From NCBI GenBank assembly GCA_021713415.1, contig JAKJJQ010000006.1, positions 1 through 64,000 on the forward strand: 64,000 bases of DNA, in the 5' to 3' direction. The stretch comes from M0027 sp021713415. GTDB lineage: Bacteria > Pseudomonadota > Gammaproteobacteria > Francisellales > Francisellaceae. Every line of letters begins with the position of its first letter. The stretch's first letter is position 1. Shown here one piece after another: positions 53,389 to 63,458 of this stretch. Both the position numbers and the translations under genes were made by a program. The notes under the pieces are model-generated. The model made no database searches and was not told the DNA's origin. It saw nothing but the letters and a program-made list of their open reading frames with translations.

Positions 53389-54747
53389 ATGCTAAAACAA
53401 AAAGACACCATTGTTGCTTTAGCAACTCCACCTGGACAAGGAAGCATTGGCGTTATTCGCTTATCTGGAAATACTGCTTATACAATTGGTTGTCAATTAA
53501 CTCAAACTAAGTTAAAAGCACGTCATGCTCATTACCTAAATTTTTATGACGATAAAGAACAGATCATTGACCAAGGTATTGCCATCTACTTTAAAGCACC
53601 TAATTCATTTACTGGTGAAGATATTGTTGAACTTCAAGGTCATGGTGGCCCTGTTGTTATGGACTTAATCATTAAAACAGCCCTTAAACATGGCGCACTA
53701 CTTGCTAAACCTGGTGAATTTTCAGAACGTGCTTTTTTAAATGAAAAGCTCGATCTTACTCAAGCTGAAGCAATTGCAGATTTAATTGCCGCTTCATCTG
53801 AAAATGCTGCCAAATCGGCAATGCGCTCCTTAGAAGGTGTTTTTTCCAAACAAATTAATCAATTAGTTGAGCAGTTAATCTATTTAAGAACTTACGTCGA
53901 AAGTGCGATTGATTTTCCCGATGAAGAAATTGACTTCTTATCTGATGGTCATATTGAAGATAAATTAAGCAATTTGCAAAAGCAAGTTGATAAAATTATT
54001 GATACTTCCCGCCAAGGCGCCATACTCAGAGAAGGTATGACGGTTGTTATCGCTGGAAAGCCAAATGCAGGAAAATCAAGTCTTTTAAATACATTATCTG
54101 GTAAAGAATCAGCCATTGTCACAGACATTGCAGGTACCACACGTGATGTTTTAAAAGAACATATTCATATTAACGGCTTACCATTACATATTATTGACAC
54201 TGCTGGCTTAAGAGAAAGTTATGACCCAGTTGAACAAGAAGGTATTAAACGCGCATTAACCGCAATAGAAGAAGCTGACTGTATTTTATTAGTTAATGAT
54301 GTTAATGAAATGGCTGAACCAACTGCTAAGTCTAAAATACCAACTAATCTAGCTAAATTTGACACATTACCTGATAACATCCCGACGGTTAATATTTATA
54401 ACAAAATTGATTTACTCAGTGAACTACCTAAAGACAGTGATAACAGCATCCATATCTCGGCTAAAACTGGCTATGGTATTGAAAAACTAAAGAATAAACT
54501 CTTAGAAATTATCGGATTTAAGGCAACCAATGAAAGCCTTTTTACTGCACGATCACGTCATATTCAAGCATTAGAATCTGCTTTAAACCATTTAAATAGT
54601 GGCTTTGAACAATTAACATATCATCATGGTGAATTATTAGCTGAAGAATTAAAATTAGCACAAAATGCCTTATCATCAATAACTGGTGCATTTACAGCAG
54701 ATGATCTATTAGGTGAAATTTTTTCATCCTTCTGTATTGGTAAGTAA
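53389..54747 (+). CDS. mnmE: tRNA modification GTPase MnmE
   Basis: 452 residues. With MnmG it adds the (carboxymethyl)aminomethyl group to U34 of certain tRNAs. The N-terminal folate-binding domain begins DTIVALATPPGQGSIGVIRLSG; the G domain has GKPNAGKSS, TTRD and DTAGLRE; the protein ends in the diagnostic FCIGK. Its 3' end overlaps the convergent LysR gene by 24 bases. Confidence 0.96.
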   Translation: MLKQKDTIVALATPPGQGSIGVIRLSGNTAYTIGCQLTQTKLKARHAHYLNFYDDKEQIIDQGIAIYFKAPNSFTGEDIVELQGHGGPVVMDLIIKTALKHGALLAKPGEFSERAFLNEKLDLTQAEAIADLIAASSENAAKSAMRSLEGVFSKQINQLVEQLIYLRTYVESAIDFPDEEIDFLSDGHIEDKLSNLQKQVDKIIDTSRQGAILREGMTVVIAGKPNAGKSSLLNTLSGKESAIVTDIAGTTRDVLKEHIHINGLPLHIIDTAGLRESYDPVEQEGIKRALTAIEEADCILLVNDVNEMAEPTAKSKIPTNLAKFDTLPDNIPTVNIYNKIDLLSELPKDSDNSIHISAKTGYGIEKLKNKLLEIIGFKATNESLFTARSRHIQALESALNHLNSGFEQLTYHHGELLAEELKLAQNALSSITGAFTADDLLGEIFSSFCIGK

Positions 54748-55608
54748 CTCTAATTTTAATGCAGTTTCAATCATTTTCTTAGCTGGTTTTGATAACACCG
54801 TATCCTTTCGATAGATAATGCCCGCACTTATTCTTAATGGCTGATCTAAAACAGGAATTTCTTTTAGTCGATCATTCAGCATATAATCGTGCAAAATTGA
54901 CCAACCTAACCCTGTTTCAACTAACTGCTTAATCGCTTCAATCATATTGATATTTGTAATCTCAGGTGGCTGAATATTAAATTTTTTAATGAGTTGATGT
55001 AATTTACTATGGTATTGATTTTGCTTTTTAGGCGTAATCACTGGCACTTTAGCCAACCTGGATAAATAACTACCTTTTTCATTCCAAAATGGATGTGATA
55101 CTGCTATTGCAACCAACATATTGGATGTTCTTATTTTTGTATATTCAATTTCCTCAGGCAGTTTATCTAATAATGTAATTAAGCCTATTTCTGCCTTATA
55201 ATCAATTACTTCTTCAATAATTGAATATGAATCATTAAAATCCATCTCTAAATTAACTTTGGGATAACATGCCATATACTCTTTCATAATCTTAGGAAAT
55301 ACATATAAGCCTAAATGATAGTTACAACGCAAGACTAATGTTCCTATTACATCCTTATTATATTCAGCCATTAAATTAATCGTATCTGTCCAGTTTTGTT
55401 GAATTTTTCTTGCATAAGGTAAAAAAGCCTCACCTGCATCGGTTAAATATACTTTATGACCAACTCTCTTAAATAGTTCATTATTAAGCTTTTCTTCTAA
55501 TTGAGCAATACGCTTTGTAATCGTTGGCTGAGTTAAAAATAAGCGTTCAGAGGCTTCGGTAAACGAACCATAATCAACAATAGCTAGAAATGTTTCAATA
55601 TATTTCAT
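54724..55608 (-). CDS. LysR-family transcriptional regulator
   Basis: 294 residues. The N-terminal winged helix-turn-helix is typical (FLAIVDYGSFTEASERLFLTQPTITKRIAQLEEKL); the rest is the periplasmic-binding-protein-like effector domain. It is transcribed away from a TauE/SafE permease gene, and a TTCC-N5-GGAA palindrome lies between the two, so the permease is the likely target. The family often responds to sulfur compounds or small acids when paired with TauE; the ligand is unknown. Confidence 0.9.
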   Translation of the reverse strand: MKYIETFLAIVDYGSFTEASERLFLTQPTITKRIAQLEEKLNNELFKRVGHKVYLTDAGEAFLPYARKIQQNWTDTINLMAEYNKDVIGTLVLRCNYHLGLYVFPKIMKEYMACYPKVNLEMDFNDSYSIIEEVIDYKAEIGLITLLDKLPEEIEYTKIRTSNMLVAIAVSHPFWNEKGSYLSRLAKVPVITPKKQNQYHSKLHQLIKKFNIQPPEITNINMIEAIKQLVETGLGWSILHDYMLNDRLKEIPVLDQPLRISAGIIYRKDTVLSKPAKKMIETALKLELLTNTEG

Positions 55609-55624
55609 ATAGATACCTCTTATT

Positions 55625-55639
55625 ATTCCATTTTGGAAT
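55625..55639. promoter_or_regulatory. candidate LysR operator between the regulator and permease genes
   Basis: ATTCCATTTTGGAAT is a perfect inverted repeat that satisfies the T-N11-A rule of LysR sites (TTCC-N5-GGAA). It is 16 bases upstream of the LysR start and about 95 upstream of the permease start. Confidence 0.5.
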
Positions 55640-55734
55640 GTTATATATAATTTTAATTCATTTGAGTAATTTATACAAACACAATAAACTGATCATCATC
55701 AATTAACAACAATAATAAAATGAGGATTGTTAAA

Positions 55735-56517
55735 ATGATTTTAATTACCTATATCATAGCTGGAATTATTGCAGGCATCCTAGCAGGCTGGATAGGTGCT
55801 GGTGGTGGTGTCATCATCATTCCATTAATGCTTTGGATCAGTCAATATCAACATATCCCGTTTCCAATTGCCATGCATTTGGCTGTTGCAACGTCACTAG
55901 CCTTTATTATGGTTAATGCTTTATATAGTTCTTATAAGCATCATCGTCAGAGAAATATCATCTATCCAATTGTAAAATTTGCTATTCCAACCATATTAAT
56001 TGGAGCCATTGTTGGTGCTTTATTAGGAAAAATTATTCCAAGTGAAGCAATAAAAATTATATTTTTATTGGTTATTATTTCTGTATTTATCAAAACTTTT
56101 ATTAACCTTGACAAGCATCATCATAACCCAATTATGCCATCTAAAGTATCTTGTGCAACCATGGGGGCTGCAACAGGTATGTTAGCTAGTTTAGTCGGTA
56201 TTGGCGGCTCAGGTGTTGTTAACCCTTATATGCAACACTATCATTATCCTATGAAAAATGCAGCTGCTATGTCTGCAACGCTCGCATTTCCAATGGGATT
56301 TTTTGCAACCGTTGCCACTGTCGCTACTAGCTTACATGCTTCTAGTTTACCCGCTTACAGTTTAGGCTATCTTTATTTACCAGCTTTTATTGGTTTATTA
56401 GTTGGCTCATTAATTGGTACACCAATTGGTGTTAGAATTGTCAAAAAATGTCCAGAAAAAGTATCAATTTGGGTCTTTCGTATCGTACTTATCTTCGTTA
56501 TCATAGAAATGATTTAA
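55735..56517 (+). CDS. TauE/SafE-family sulfite or sulfonate exporter-type permease
   Basis: 260 residues from the ATG at 55735, which has GAGG 9 bases upstream; an ATG at 55720 in the same frame has no SD. The N-terminal GIIAGILAGWIGAGGGVIIIP and the second MGAATGMLASLVGIGGSGVVNP are the paired signature segments of this family, which has about eight membrane helices. Members move organosulfur anions or sulfite. Divergent from its likely LysR regulator. Confidence 0.85.
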   Translation: MILITYIIAGIIAGILAGWIGAGGGVIIIPLMLWISQYQHIPFPIAMHLAVATSLAFIMVNALYSSYKHHRQRNIIYPIVKFAIPTILIGAIVGALLGKIIPSEAIKIIFLLVIISVFIKTFINLDKHHHNPIMPSKVSCATMGAATGMLASLVGIGGSGVVNPYMQHYHYPMKNAAAMSATLAFPMGFFATVATVATSLHASSLPAYSLGYLYLPAFIGLLVGSLIGTPIGVRIVKKCPEKVSIWVFRIVLIFVIIEMI

Positions 56518-56578
56518 TTTATTTTTAAATTTTAACTGATATACTAATAAGTAATTTATAATCATATCCTTATCCATC

Positions 56579-57193
56579 ATGCCTAAAAGCAACCCTAAAT
56601 CAGTTTATCAATCATATAATCAAATTGCTGACTGGTTCTCCAAACATCGCTCAACTGAACTATTTGAAAAACCTTATCTCGATTGGATTATTCAACATAT
56701 TAAACCTTCTGCAACGATTCTTGATCTTGGCTGTGGTAATGGTAAACCTATCTTAGCGTATTTCTATAATCAAGGATTTGAAATTACAGGGGTAGATGCC
56801 AGTATAAAAATGATTGAAATTGCCAAAAAAGCGTTTCCAAAGTGCCAATTGATTTTAAAAGATATGCGAGCACTTAAACTAAATCAAAAATTTGATGTTA
56901 TTCTTGCCTGGCATAGCTTTTTCCACTTACCACCTGAAGATCAAAAACTTATGTTTGGTGTTTTTGAACAACATATCAAAAAAGACGGTTATCTACTTTT
57001 TACTGCCGGACCAAGTGAAGGTGAAGTTTGGGGTAATAATGGCGGTATTGAACTATATCATGCATCCCTTTCACCAAAGGCTTATGAAAGCTTACTTAAA
57101 AAGCATCATTTTAAAATTATTCAACATAAAAAAGAAGACCCACAACTAAAAGGTACTACGTTTTATTTAGCGCAGTATGATTACAATTATTGA
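56579..57193 (+). CDS. SAM-dependent methyltransferase
   Basis: 204 residues of the class I methyltransferase fold: SAM-binding ILDLGCGNGKP (48-57), a following acidic VDAS at the end of strand 2, and a DVILAWHSFFHL segment. The substrate is unknown. It lies 61 bases after the permease and its 3' end overlaps the convergent gene at 57187 by 7 bases. Confidence 0.85.
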   Translation: MPKSNPKSVYQSYNQIADWFSKHRSTELFEKPYLDWIIQHIKPSATILDLGCGNGKPILAYFYNQGFEITGVDASIKMIEIAKKAFPKCQLILKDMRALKLNQKFDVILAWHSFFHLPPEDQKLMFGVFEQHIKKDGYLLFTAGPSEGEVWGNNGGIELYHASLSPKAYESLLKKHHFKIIQHKKEDPQLKGTTFYLAQYDYNY

Positions 57194-59184
57194 TCTGGCG
57201 ATAATGGAGTTCTTTGTTGTTGCTTTTTAGCTAATTCAGCTACTATTTCACCTTGCTTTTGGAATGGTTTATTTGTTTCTTTAGGTTCTGGTAGCTCCTG
57301 TATTTTAACCTTTTCGTTTTCATATTCTAGTTTTAATTGCGCATGTTTTTTTACACCAAACTGACTTACCGTTGTTTCTCCATCATAAATAATAGACTTT
57401 CTATCAGCCTCAGAAATGGCAAATTTATTTTGAACAATTTTTAAATAAGGATCACTAACAACATAAGATTGAGTATATTCAGGATAACCATAAGAGCGGC
57501 TCCACCTAGCTGGGTCATACGTTAACATCCTTAATGACTGTTTATAATAGCCTGATACTTCTTCTAAAGTAAGACTAGGACTATCTAATTCTTTAAGTGT
57601 TCTTGAGATAAATTCATTCACCGTATCATCTATTATATTTCCATGGTTTTGTGCTTGAATTAAGCCAACTTTTAATGCATTAGCGACAAATGATACCTGT
57701 AAGTCTTTAACTTTTAATTTATTTTTCTCTACATCAAAATTTAATAAGTTTTTAGCCGTTTGTATTTCCAAATTATGTAATGATTCAATCTTTGGACCAG
57801 CTTGATCAAATCGATGGTCCAATAGCTCAATTTCGTCTAATTGAGATAATAATAAAAGTAGTTCATTCCTATTGAAATACTTTGAATCAACATCTTTAAA
57901 TAACTGCTTATATAAATTAGCTTTAATCCCATTTACTTCAACATCTGAATGATTATAAGCTAGTTTCATTAGGCCACCTTTAACCAATTCATGTACTACT
58001 AGTAACTTATCATAATCATTCTCTTTTTGTTGTTGTGCGTCTTTTAATGTTACCTTTGTTGTGCATATAGGTATTTGAGAAAATACGGACTCTAAAAACT
58101 TTTGATTTACTGCATTTGTATCTAGATGATAAGCTCCGATAATCATAGCTCTAATCTCTTTACTATTATTTAATACATTTTTTTGTGCTAAATTTAAATT
58201 AGCTCCAAGCTTACCATTAATGATTAAATCAACAATAACTTTATCAATGAAGTCAACTGCTTTATCATCACCAAACATCTTCTTTTTTATTCTTGATGCA
58301 TTATCAATTAGCTCATCTATATTTGATTTTTGACTAATATTGTCACCATAAATGTCAACCTTATTTTCACAATTAGGTAGCTTTAAAAATAATGCCTCTA
58401 ACAAAGATTGATTAATATTATCTGAATTAAGTTGATACATATTAATTATAAAATCTCTAGCTTCTTGACTTTTTTCAAGTGCATTTGCCTGATCAGAATT
58501 AAAATTAATATTAGATCTTGATGAAATAAGTCCAATTATTACAAGATCAATATGGCTTGATAAACCACTTATCTCTCCAAAACCAAATATTTGAGCAATG
58601 GATTTAATATTATGGTGCTGATCTTCTATTTTTATACTTTTCTTTGCTTGTTCAAAATTAATGAAATGAATATCACCTTTAAGGTCAATCATTATATTTT
58701 CTGAATTAATGCCTTTATGAAGAATACCTCTATAGGCTAACTCTCTTAACTTAAGATAAATTTTAATGACTAACTTACTTTCATCATCATTAGTTACCTC
58801 TCCTTGCTGTTTTTTAGTTTTAAAATTTTCTAAATATTGATCCAATTGTTGGCCATAAGGATATAAAAATCCAATCTGCTTCTCTTTTTTTTCTGGATCA
58901 TCAATTTCAGCTGAAGGTGCAATACCAATTGATGCAGCATGATCTGTATGAACAACATAACTTTTCTCTACTGGTTGAGTCTTTAGCCAATAAAAATTTC
59001 CATCCTTTTTATCTTGCGCTAAACATATTTTTGTACTTTCACCTAAGCTATGCGTTAAAGTAATTGACTCATCAACGACTAGATTTTTTTCTGCAAATTC
59101 TATTTCTTTAATATGTTGTGATTTTTTTGGATCAGATAATTGATCTCTAATTGACTTTGGTTCATTAACATTTGGTAATGGCAT
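57187..59184 (-). CDS. pseudokinase-like protein with an internal duplication
   Basis: 665 residues; SD AAGGAGAG. A degenerate kinase fold is visible at residues about 40-180: K68 in YWLKT in the VAIK place, HKGINSENIMI (156-166) in the place of HRDxKPxNxxx with the catalytic Asp changed to Gly, and INFE (175-178) in the place of DFG with Asp changed to Asn. Both key Asp are lost, so a kinase mechanism is unlikely. Residues 212-278 and 313-379 are tandem copies of one module (LI, then Y-x-L, NQ-x2-LE, P-x-C-x2-KV). It is the third gene of the operon that starts at 61364. It is an effector candidate. Confidence 0.65.
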   Translation of the reverse strand: MPLPNVNEPKSIRDQLSDPKKSQHIKEIEFAEKNLVVDESITLTHSLGESTKICLAQDKKDGNFYWLKTQPVEKSYVVHTDHAASIGIAPSAEIDDPEKKEKQIGFLYPYGQQLDQYLENFKTKKQQGEVTNDDESKLVIKIYLKLRELAYRGILHKGINSENIMIDLKGDIHFINFEQAKKSIKIEDQHHNIKSIAQIFGFGEISGLSSHIDLVIIGLISSRSNINFNSDQANALEKSQEARDFIINMYQLNSDNINQSLLEALFLKLPNCENKVDIYGDNISQKSNIDELIDNASRIKKKMFGDDKAVDFIDKVIVDLIINGKLGANLNLAQKNVLNNSKEIRAMIIGAYHLDTNAVNQKFLESVFSQIPICTTKVTLKDAQQQKENDYDKLLVVHELVKGGLMKLAYNHSDVEVNGIKANLYKQLFKDVDSKYFNRNELLLLLSQLDEIELLDHRFDQAGPKIESLHNLEIQTAKNLLNFDVEKNKLKVKDLQVSFVANALKVGLIQAQNHGNIIDDTVNEFISRTLKELDSPSLTLEEVSGYYKQSLRMLTYDPARWSRSYGYPEYTQSYVVSDPYLKIVQNKFAISEADRKSIIYDGETTVSQFGVKKHAQLKLEYENEKVKIQELPEPKETNKPFQKQGEIVAELAKKQQQRTPLSPDQ

Positions 59185-59199
59185 TTTATCTCTCCTTGT

Positions 59200-60642
59200 T
59201 TACTCTAATTCTAACGTCTTATCAGCTTTCTTCAGTTGAAGTTCTTCATCCCTTTTCTGAAAAAAATTCAATGCTCCCCAATAGGAAGCATTTTCTTTTT
59301 CTTCTTGTGGGTGTGTTTGATCCCATTGTTGATAAGTCATTAAATTCATTTCTGAGTGCCGTTGCTTTAATTCATCCAGCTTGCCACTTTGCGCATTTTG
59401 CCAATCTTCATCTGAGAGTTTAATACCAATAGAAGCACCATTAATCGTATTCTTTAAAGCAGTAAACATTCTTTTTGATTCTTTATATGCAGTTGTCTCA
59501 TCTGAACTAACCCAGCCAACTTGATGATTAAAAATAATAAGCGCCTGTAAAATTACTTCCTTTATTTTAGAAATAGACTCTACTGTATTAGGTAATTCTT
59601 TCACTTGTTTTAAAGTCATATTAGCGTAATGCTTTTTAACTTTATCTGATGTGGATTCTAATACTTCTTCTAAAGCTGTTTTCATAAACCCTTTTAAAAG
59701 ATTAACTAAATCAGCTACTTTATGATTAACTATTTCTAATAAGTTTTGATCTACTTGATTTATTTCATCTGATGGAGAAGGTTTTAATACTTGTTGAACT
59801 TGCTTTTGCGCTAAACCAGTCATGTAAGATGGCATATATTCCTGCATAAATAGATCAAACTGTTGACCATATACTTCAGACATATTGGATAAAGCACTTG
59901 GCATTTGATTAATAAACTTTTGTGCTTCACTTGAAAATGTTGCCTCCAGCCAATAATTTTGTATTAAGATCATATCTTTAATTACATCATCTATTGTATC
60001 ACCAACAGGTAATGTTAATTGCAACCCTTTAGCATAACTTACAACAGCATTAGTTTCATTATGACGGAATATTGTCCCAACATGATCTGACTGACTACGA
60101 TAAAAATTGATATCAACACTAATATCATTAACTATTTTTTCTATATGAAAGTTTTCAGGCAACCCGATCATTCTTAAAATGCTGTATAAATGAGATTTCC
60201 ATATATTTTCAGCATCATAATTAGATCTCGCATAGAAAATTGGCTTTTCATTCCAGTTAGGACTATATTCTTGATCTTGATCCTTTAAACTAATTTTTCC
60301 TTGTGCATTTATTTTAAAACTACTAGGACAAACTATTCTTAATCTAGCATCCTTCCCCTCCATTTTATGTAGATCTCTTACAATAAATAGTAATTGAAAT
60401 GCTAAATTAAATTGATGTTCTCGAGTAATTTTTCCTTTATTTTCTTTTAAATAAGCTCCAAAGTCTTGAAAACTATCTTCTTGCTCTTTTTCCTCTTTTT
60501 TAGTTTCTGTTTCCTCTAACCTACTTTCTAATTGCATTAACCTCAATTTTAATTCTTCTATTTCTCTAGCTTGTCGCTCAATAATACTTTCATGACGCTC
60601 ATTTTGTATGCCTTTATCTTTACTGTCACTTTCTAATCCCAT
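59200..60642 (-). CDS. coiled-coil protein with a degenerate kinase C-lobe-like region
   Basis: 480 residues; SD AAGGAGG. Residues about 18-55 are a charged coiled coil (IIERQAREIEELKLRLMQLE). Residues 75-160 read like a kinase C-lobe with its motifs worn away: QLLFIVRDLHK, then IVCPSSFKINAQGKISLKDQDQEYS where HRD and DFD would be, and a distant NIWKSHLYSILRMIGL helix. The remaining C-terminal 300 residues are helical and unfamiliar. The stop is 15 bases before the start of the pseudokinase gene. Similarity to that gene is in fold pattern more than sequence, so this reading is tentative. Confidence 0.55.
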   Translation of the reverse strand: MGLESDSKDKGIQNERHESIIERQAREIEELKLRLMQLESRLEETETKKEEKEQEDSFQDFGAYLKENKGKITREHQFNLAFQLLFIVRDLHKMEGKDARLRIVCPSSFKINAQGKISLKDQDQEYSPNWNEKPIFYARSNYDAENIWKSHLYSILRMIGLPENFHIEKIVNDISVDINFYRSQSDHVGTIFRHNETNAVVSYAKGLQLTLPVGDTIDDVIKDMILIQNYWLEATFSSEAQKFINQMPSALSNMSEVYGQQFDLFMQEYMPSYMTGLAQKQVQQVLKPSPSDEINQVDQNLLEIVNHKVADLVNLLKGFMKTALEEVLESTSDKVKKHYANMTLKQVKELPNTVESISKIKEVILQALIIFNHQVGWVSSDETTAYKESKRMFTALKNTINGASIGIKLSDEDWQNAQSGKLDELKQRHSEMNLMTYQQWDQTHPQEEKENASYWGALNFFQKRDEELQLKKADKTLELE

Positions 60643-60686
60643 TAGATTAATCCTCCTTTATTAATTAATGAAAATTGATATAAAAA

Positions 60687-61364
60687 TTAGACTTTCAGTA
60701 ATAAACCTTCTTTCAAGTCAGTATTTATCTCTTCAGTAAAAAAAATTAAATTAGCTGTTTTACACTCCATCAATGTTTTAATTTCAGCAAACCGTTTAAC
60801 CCCTAGTCTTTCTAGTGCTACAAAATCATTTCCTTTTGCTATTTCTATCTCTTTAGCATCGATATTTAATAGTTGACTTGCAGAGCTAATTTTTGTTGAA
60901 AACTCATCTTCATCAATTCTTTGCCCACTTTTTAGCGCTTCTTTCATATACTGTCTTAACAATACGCCATAAGGATGGATAATGGGTTGGCCTTGACAGC
61001 CACTAAAATCAATTAAATAAGAATTACCTTGTTCATCTTCTGCTAGATTAATTGACCTTTCTAAGTCTTTATATTCTCCGGAAATATCATGATAATTACT
61101 AATCAAATATCGCCTAGTATTAATGATTTCAAAATAATAGAATTGACTTTGTAATTGATCTTTATCTTCACTCTTATAACAAGGCTTATATTTTTTTTTA
61201 CTTAGATTTCTCTCAAAGTAAAAATTAGCATTATGCCAAGCAGCATTTCGCTTTTTTTCATCCCAAATAACTCGCCTTGCAAATATATCAGGCAAACCTT
61301 TAACCCAATTTTCTTGTAACTGAGGCATTTTAAATGAACTTTCACTATTGTCACTTAAACCCAT
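60687..61364 (-). CDS. unknown protein with an N-lobe-like segment related to the 665-residue neighbour
   Basis: 225 residues, the first gene of the three-gene operon (44 bases before the next). The part INLAEDEQGNSYLI, then PIIHPYGVLLRQYMKEALKSG, lines up with ICLAQDKKDGNFYW and IGFLYPYGQQLDQYLENFKTK of the 665-residue gene, so it carries the same N-lobe-like segment without a C-lobe. It starts MGLSDNS, which fits the eukaryotic N-myristoylation pattern, as a few bacterial effectors do; this may be chance. No catalytic residues are visible. Confidence 0.55.
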   Translation of the reverse strand: MGLSDNSESSFKMPQLQENWVKGLPDIFARRVIWDEKKRNAAWHNANFYFERNLSKKKYKPCYKSEDKDQLQSQFYYFEIINTRRYLISNYHDISGEYKDLERSINLAEDEQGNSYLIDFSGCQGQPIIHPYGVLLRQYMKEALKSGQRIDEDEFSTKISSASQLLNIDAKEIEIAKGNDFVALERLGVKRFAEIKTLMECKTANLIFFTEEINTDLKEGLLLKV

Positions 61365-61701
61365 AAAATATCCCTATCAATAATTATAATGAAATTCCAT
61401 GTCCATTACGTACTCAATAAGAATAGCTTGGCAACTATAAAAAATAAATATTGAAATTATTTCAAAAATTTTAAAAGTAAAACAACCATTTTAATGGCTA
61501 AAGTGGCAATAAGTAATCAAAAATTTAAGAACTGTATTACAATTACCCATACTTAAGCCTTAAACTAAAAACGCCCAACACTTTGTGATGATATTGCTAT
61601 GTTTGAGCCTCTGACATTAAGATTAACCCATAAAACTATCTTTAAGATGAATATTTAACTACAATAATTAACAAATCAAAAGGGATTAGAGATAAAAAAC
61701 G
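61365..61701. other. 337-bp divergent intergenic region without a gene
   Basis: Holds the promoters of recN (plus) and the pseudokinase operon (minus). I see AT-rich DNA, a candidate minus-strand TATAAT near 61380, and no convincing -35 box. No LexA-type CTGT-N8-ACAG site is visible before recN. No open frame, RNA gene or repeat is recognisable. Confidence 0.6.
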
Positions 61702-63381
61702 ATGCTAAATTCACTAAGTATTGATCATTTCGCTATTATTGAATCGGGACATATTCATTTTAATCATGGTATGACTGTCATTACCGGAGAAACGGGTGCT
61801 GGTAAATCTATTTTACTTGATGCATTAGAATTAGCGCTTGGTGCTCGATGTGATAAAGCACTTTTAAATGAAAAAGAGAAAACAACCATTACTGCAGTCT
61901 TTGATATACAATCAATACAAATTGCAAAAAAATGGCTTAAAGACAGTGAACTTAATACTAATAATGATGAATGTATTTTAAGGCGCGTATTAAAAAAAGA
62001 TGGTTTATCCAAAGCCTATATTAATGGATTTCCTGTAACATTATCTCAAGTTAAAAACTTATCAAGACTGTTAATTGGCATTTATGGCCAACATGCACAT
62101 TATGATTTATTAAGTCCGAAAGAGCAGCTAATTAAATTAGATACTTATATGAATGAACCTAAATTAGTCGACTCAGTTAAATCAAATTTTCATGCAATTG
62201 GATTAATCAACAAAGAACTTAATAAACTCTATTTAAAGCAAAAACAGGCAGAAACTGAACAATCATTATTAGCTTATCAATTAAATGAACTAGATGAACT
62301 ATCACTTAATGCTGATGAAATTGAAACACTTAATCAACGCCAAAATGAGTTAGCACATGCTACAGAGCAACTCGATAAGCTACATCATATCTGCACTAAT
62401 TTATATGAAAATGATGAAAACTTAATTGGCCAATTAGATGAAATTATTTATTCACTTTCTCAAGCAAATTTCAATCAAAAAGCCATTGAAAGCCCGCTAC
62501 AAATGCTTGAACAAGCAAATTTACTCATTAAAGAAGCTTATGCTGAACTCAATCAATTAAAAAATAATATTGAGATTAATCCTGAAGCATTAGAAACCAT
62601 CAATGAACGCCTTTCACAAATCCATAATATTGCCAGAAAACATAAAATAGATATTCATCAACTTTACGATCATCAAAATCAGTTACAAAATCGTCTCAAT
62701 CAACTAAATACCATTGATAACGAAATTAAACAGTTACTAGATAAAAGAACACAAGCAGAAAATGAATATGACAAGGCTGCTAACGTACTTTCTGATAAAC
62801 GTAGAAATGCTGCCAGATCATTTGCAAAACGAACGAAAGATCATATACGCAAGTTAAATATCCCAAAAGCAGAATTTGAAATTATCTTTACACCTTTAAG
62901 TGACCGAAATGAAACTGGTATAGAAAACTGTGAGTTTATGATCTCATTTAATCAAGGGCAGCCTTTAATGCCAATTCAAAAAATTGCATCAGGTGGTGAA
63001 CTATCACGCATTGGATTAACTATTAATGTCATTGCTTCTGAAAAAGTAGCCCCACCTACTTTAATATTTGATGAAGTTGATGTTGGTATTAGTGGTGCAA
63101 CTGCTGAAATCGTTGGTCAGTTACTATCAATTTTATCTAAAAAAGCGCAAATTTTATGTATTACACATCAAGCACAAGTTGCATCACAAGGCCATCAACA
63201 TTTGCATGTTTATAAAAAACAAACAAATAATAAAACACGTTCTTTTATTAAAGAACTAGATAAAGATGAACGCATTAAAGCCATAGCTAATATTATTGGT
63301 GGTGTTGATTTAACGAACCAAACCATTGCCCATGCTAAAGAGATGATTGATAAATTTTCAGATCAAACCAACCCAAAATGA
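61702..63381 (+). CDS. recN: DNA repair protein RecN
   Basis: 559 residues, SMC-like ATPase in double-strand-break repair. Walker A GETGAGKS (29-36), long central coiled coil (about 170-380), and the C-terminal signature SGGELSRI and Walker B LIFDEVDVGISG. Length is as in E. coli (553). SD is weak (AGAG 10 bases upstream). Confidence 0.95.
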   Translation: MLNSLSIDHFAIIESGHIHFNHGMTVITGETGAGKSILLDALELALGARCDKALLNEKEKTTITAVFDIQSIQIAKKWLKDSELNTNNDECILRRVLKKDGLSKAYINGFPVTLSQVKNLSRLLIGIYGQHAHYDLLSPKEQLIKLDTYMNEPKLVDSVKSNFHAIGLINKELNKLYLKQKQAETEQSLLAYQLNELDELSLNADEIETLNQRQNELAHATEQLDKLHHICTNLYENDENLIGQLDEIIYSLSQANFNQKAIESPLQMLEQANLLIKEAYAELNQLKNNIEINPEALETINERLSQIHNIARKHKIDIHQLYDHQNQLQNRLNQLNTIDNEIKQLLDKRTQAENEYDKAANVLSDKRRNAARSFAKRTKDHIRKLNIPKAEFEIIFTPLSDRNETGIENCEFMISFNQGQPLMPIQKIASGGELSRIGLTINVIASEKVAPPTLIFDEVDVGISGATAEIVGQLLSILSKKAQILCITHQAQVASQGHQHLHVYKKQTNNKTRSFIKELDKDERIKAIANIIGGVDLTNQTIAHAKEMIDKFSDQTNPK

Positions 63382-63458
63382 ATCACTCTGTGCTACAATA
63401 CGCCGATAGAATACAAATAAAAATTTATCTTAAACTTAATACTATATAAGGTTTATCT

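Noticed and set aside
61365..61701. LexA box or SOS promoter ahead of recN
   Set aside because: No CTGT-N8-ACAG or close variant is present.
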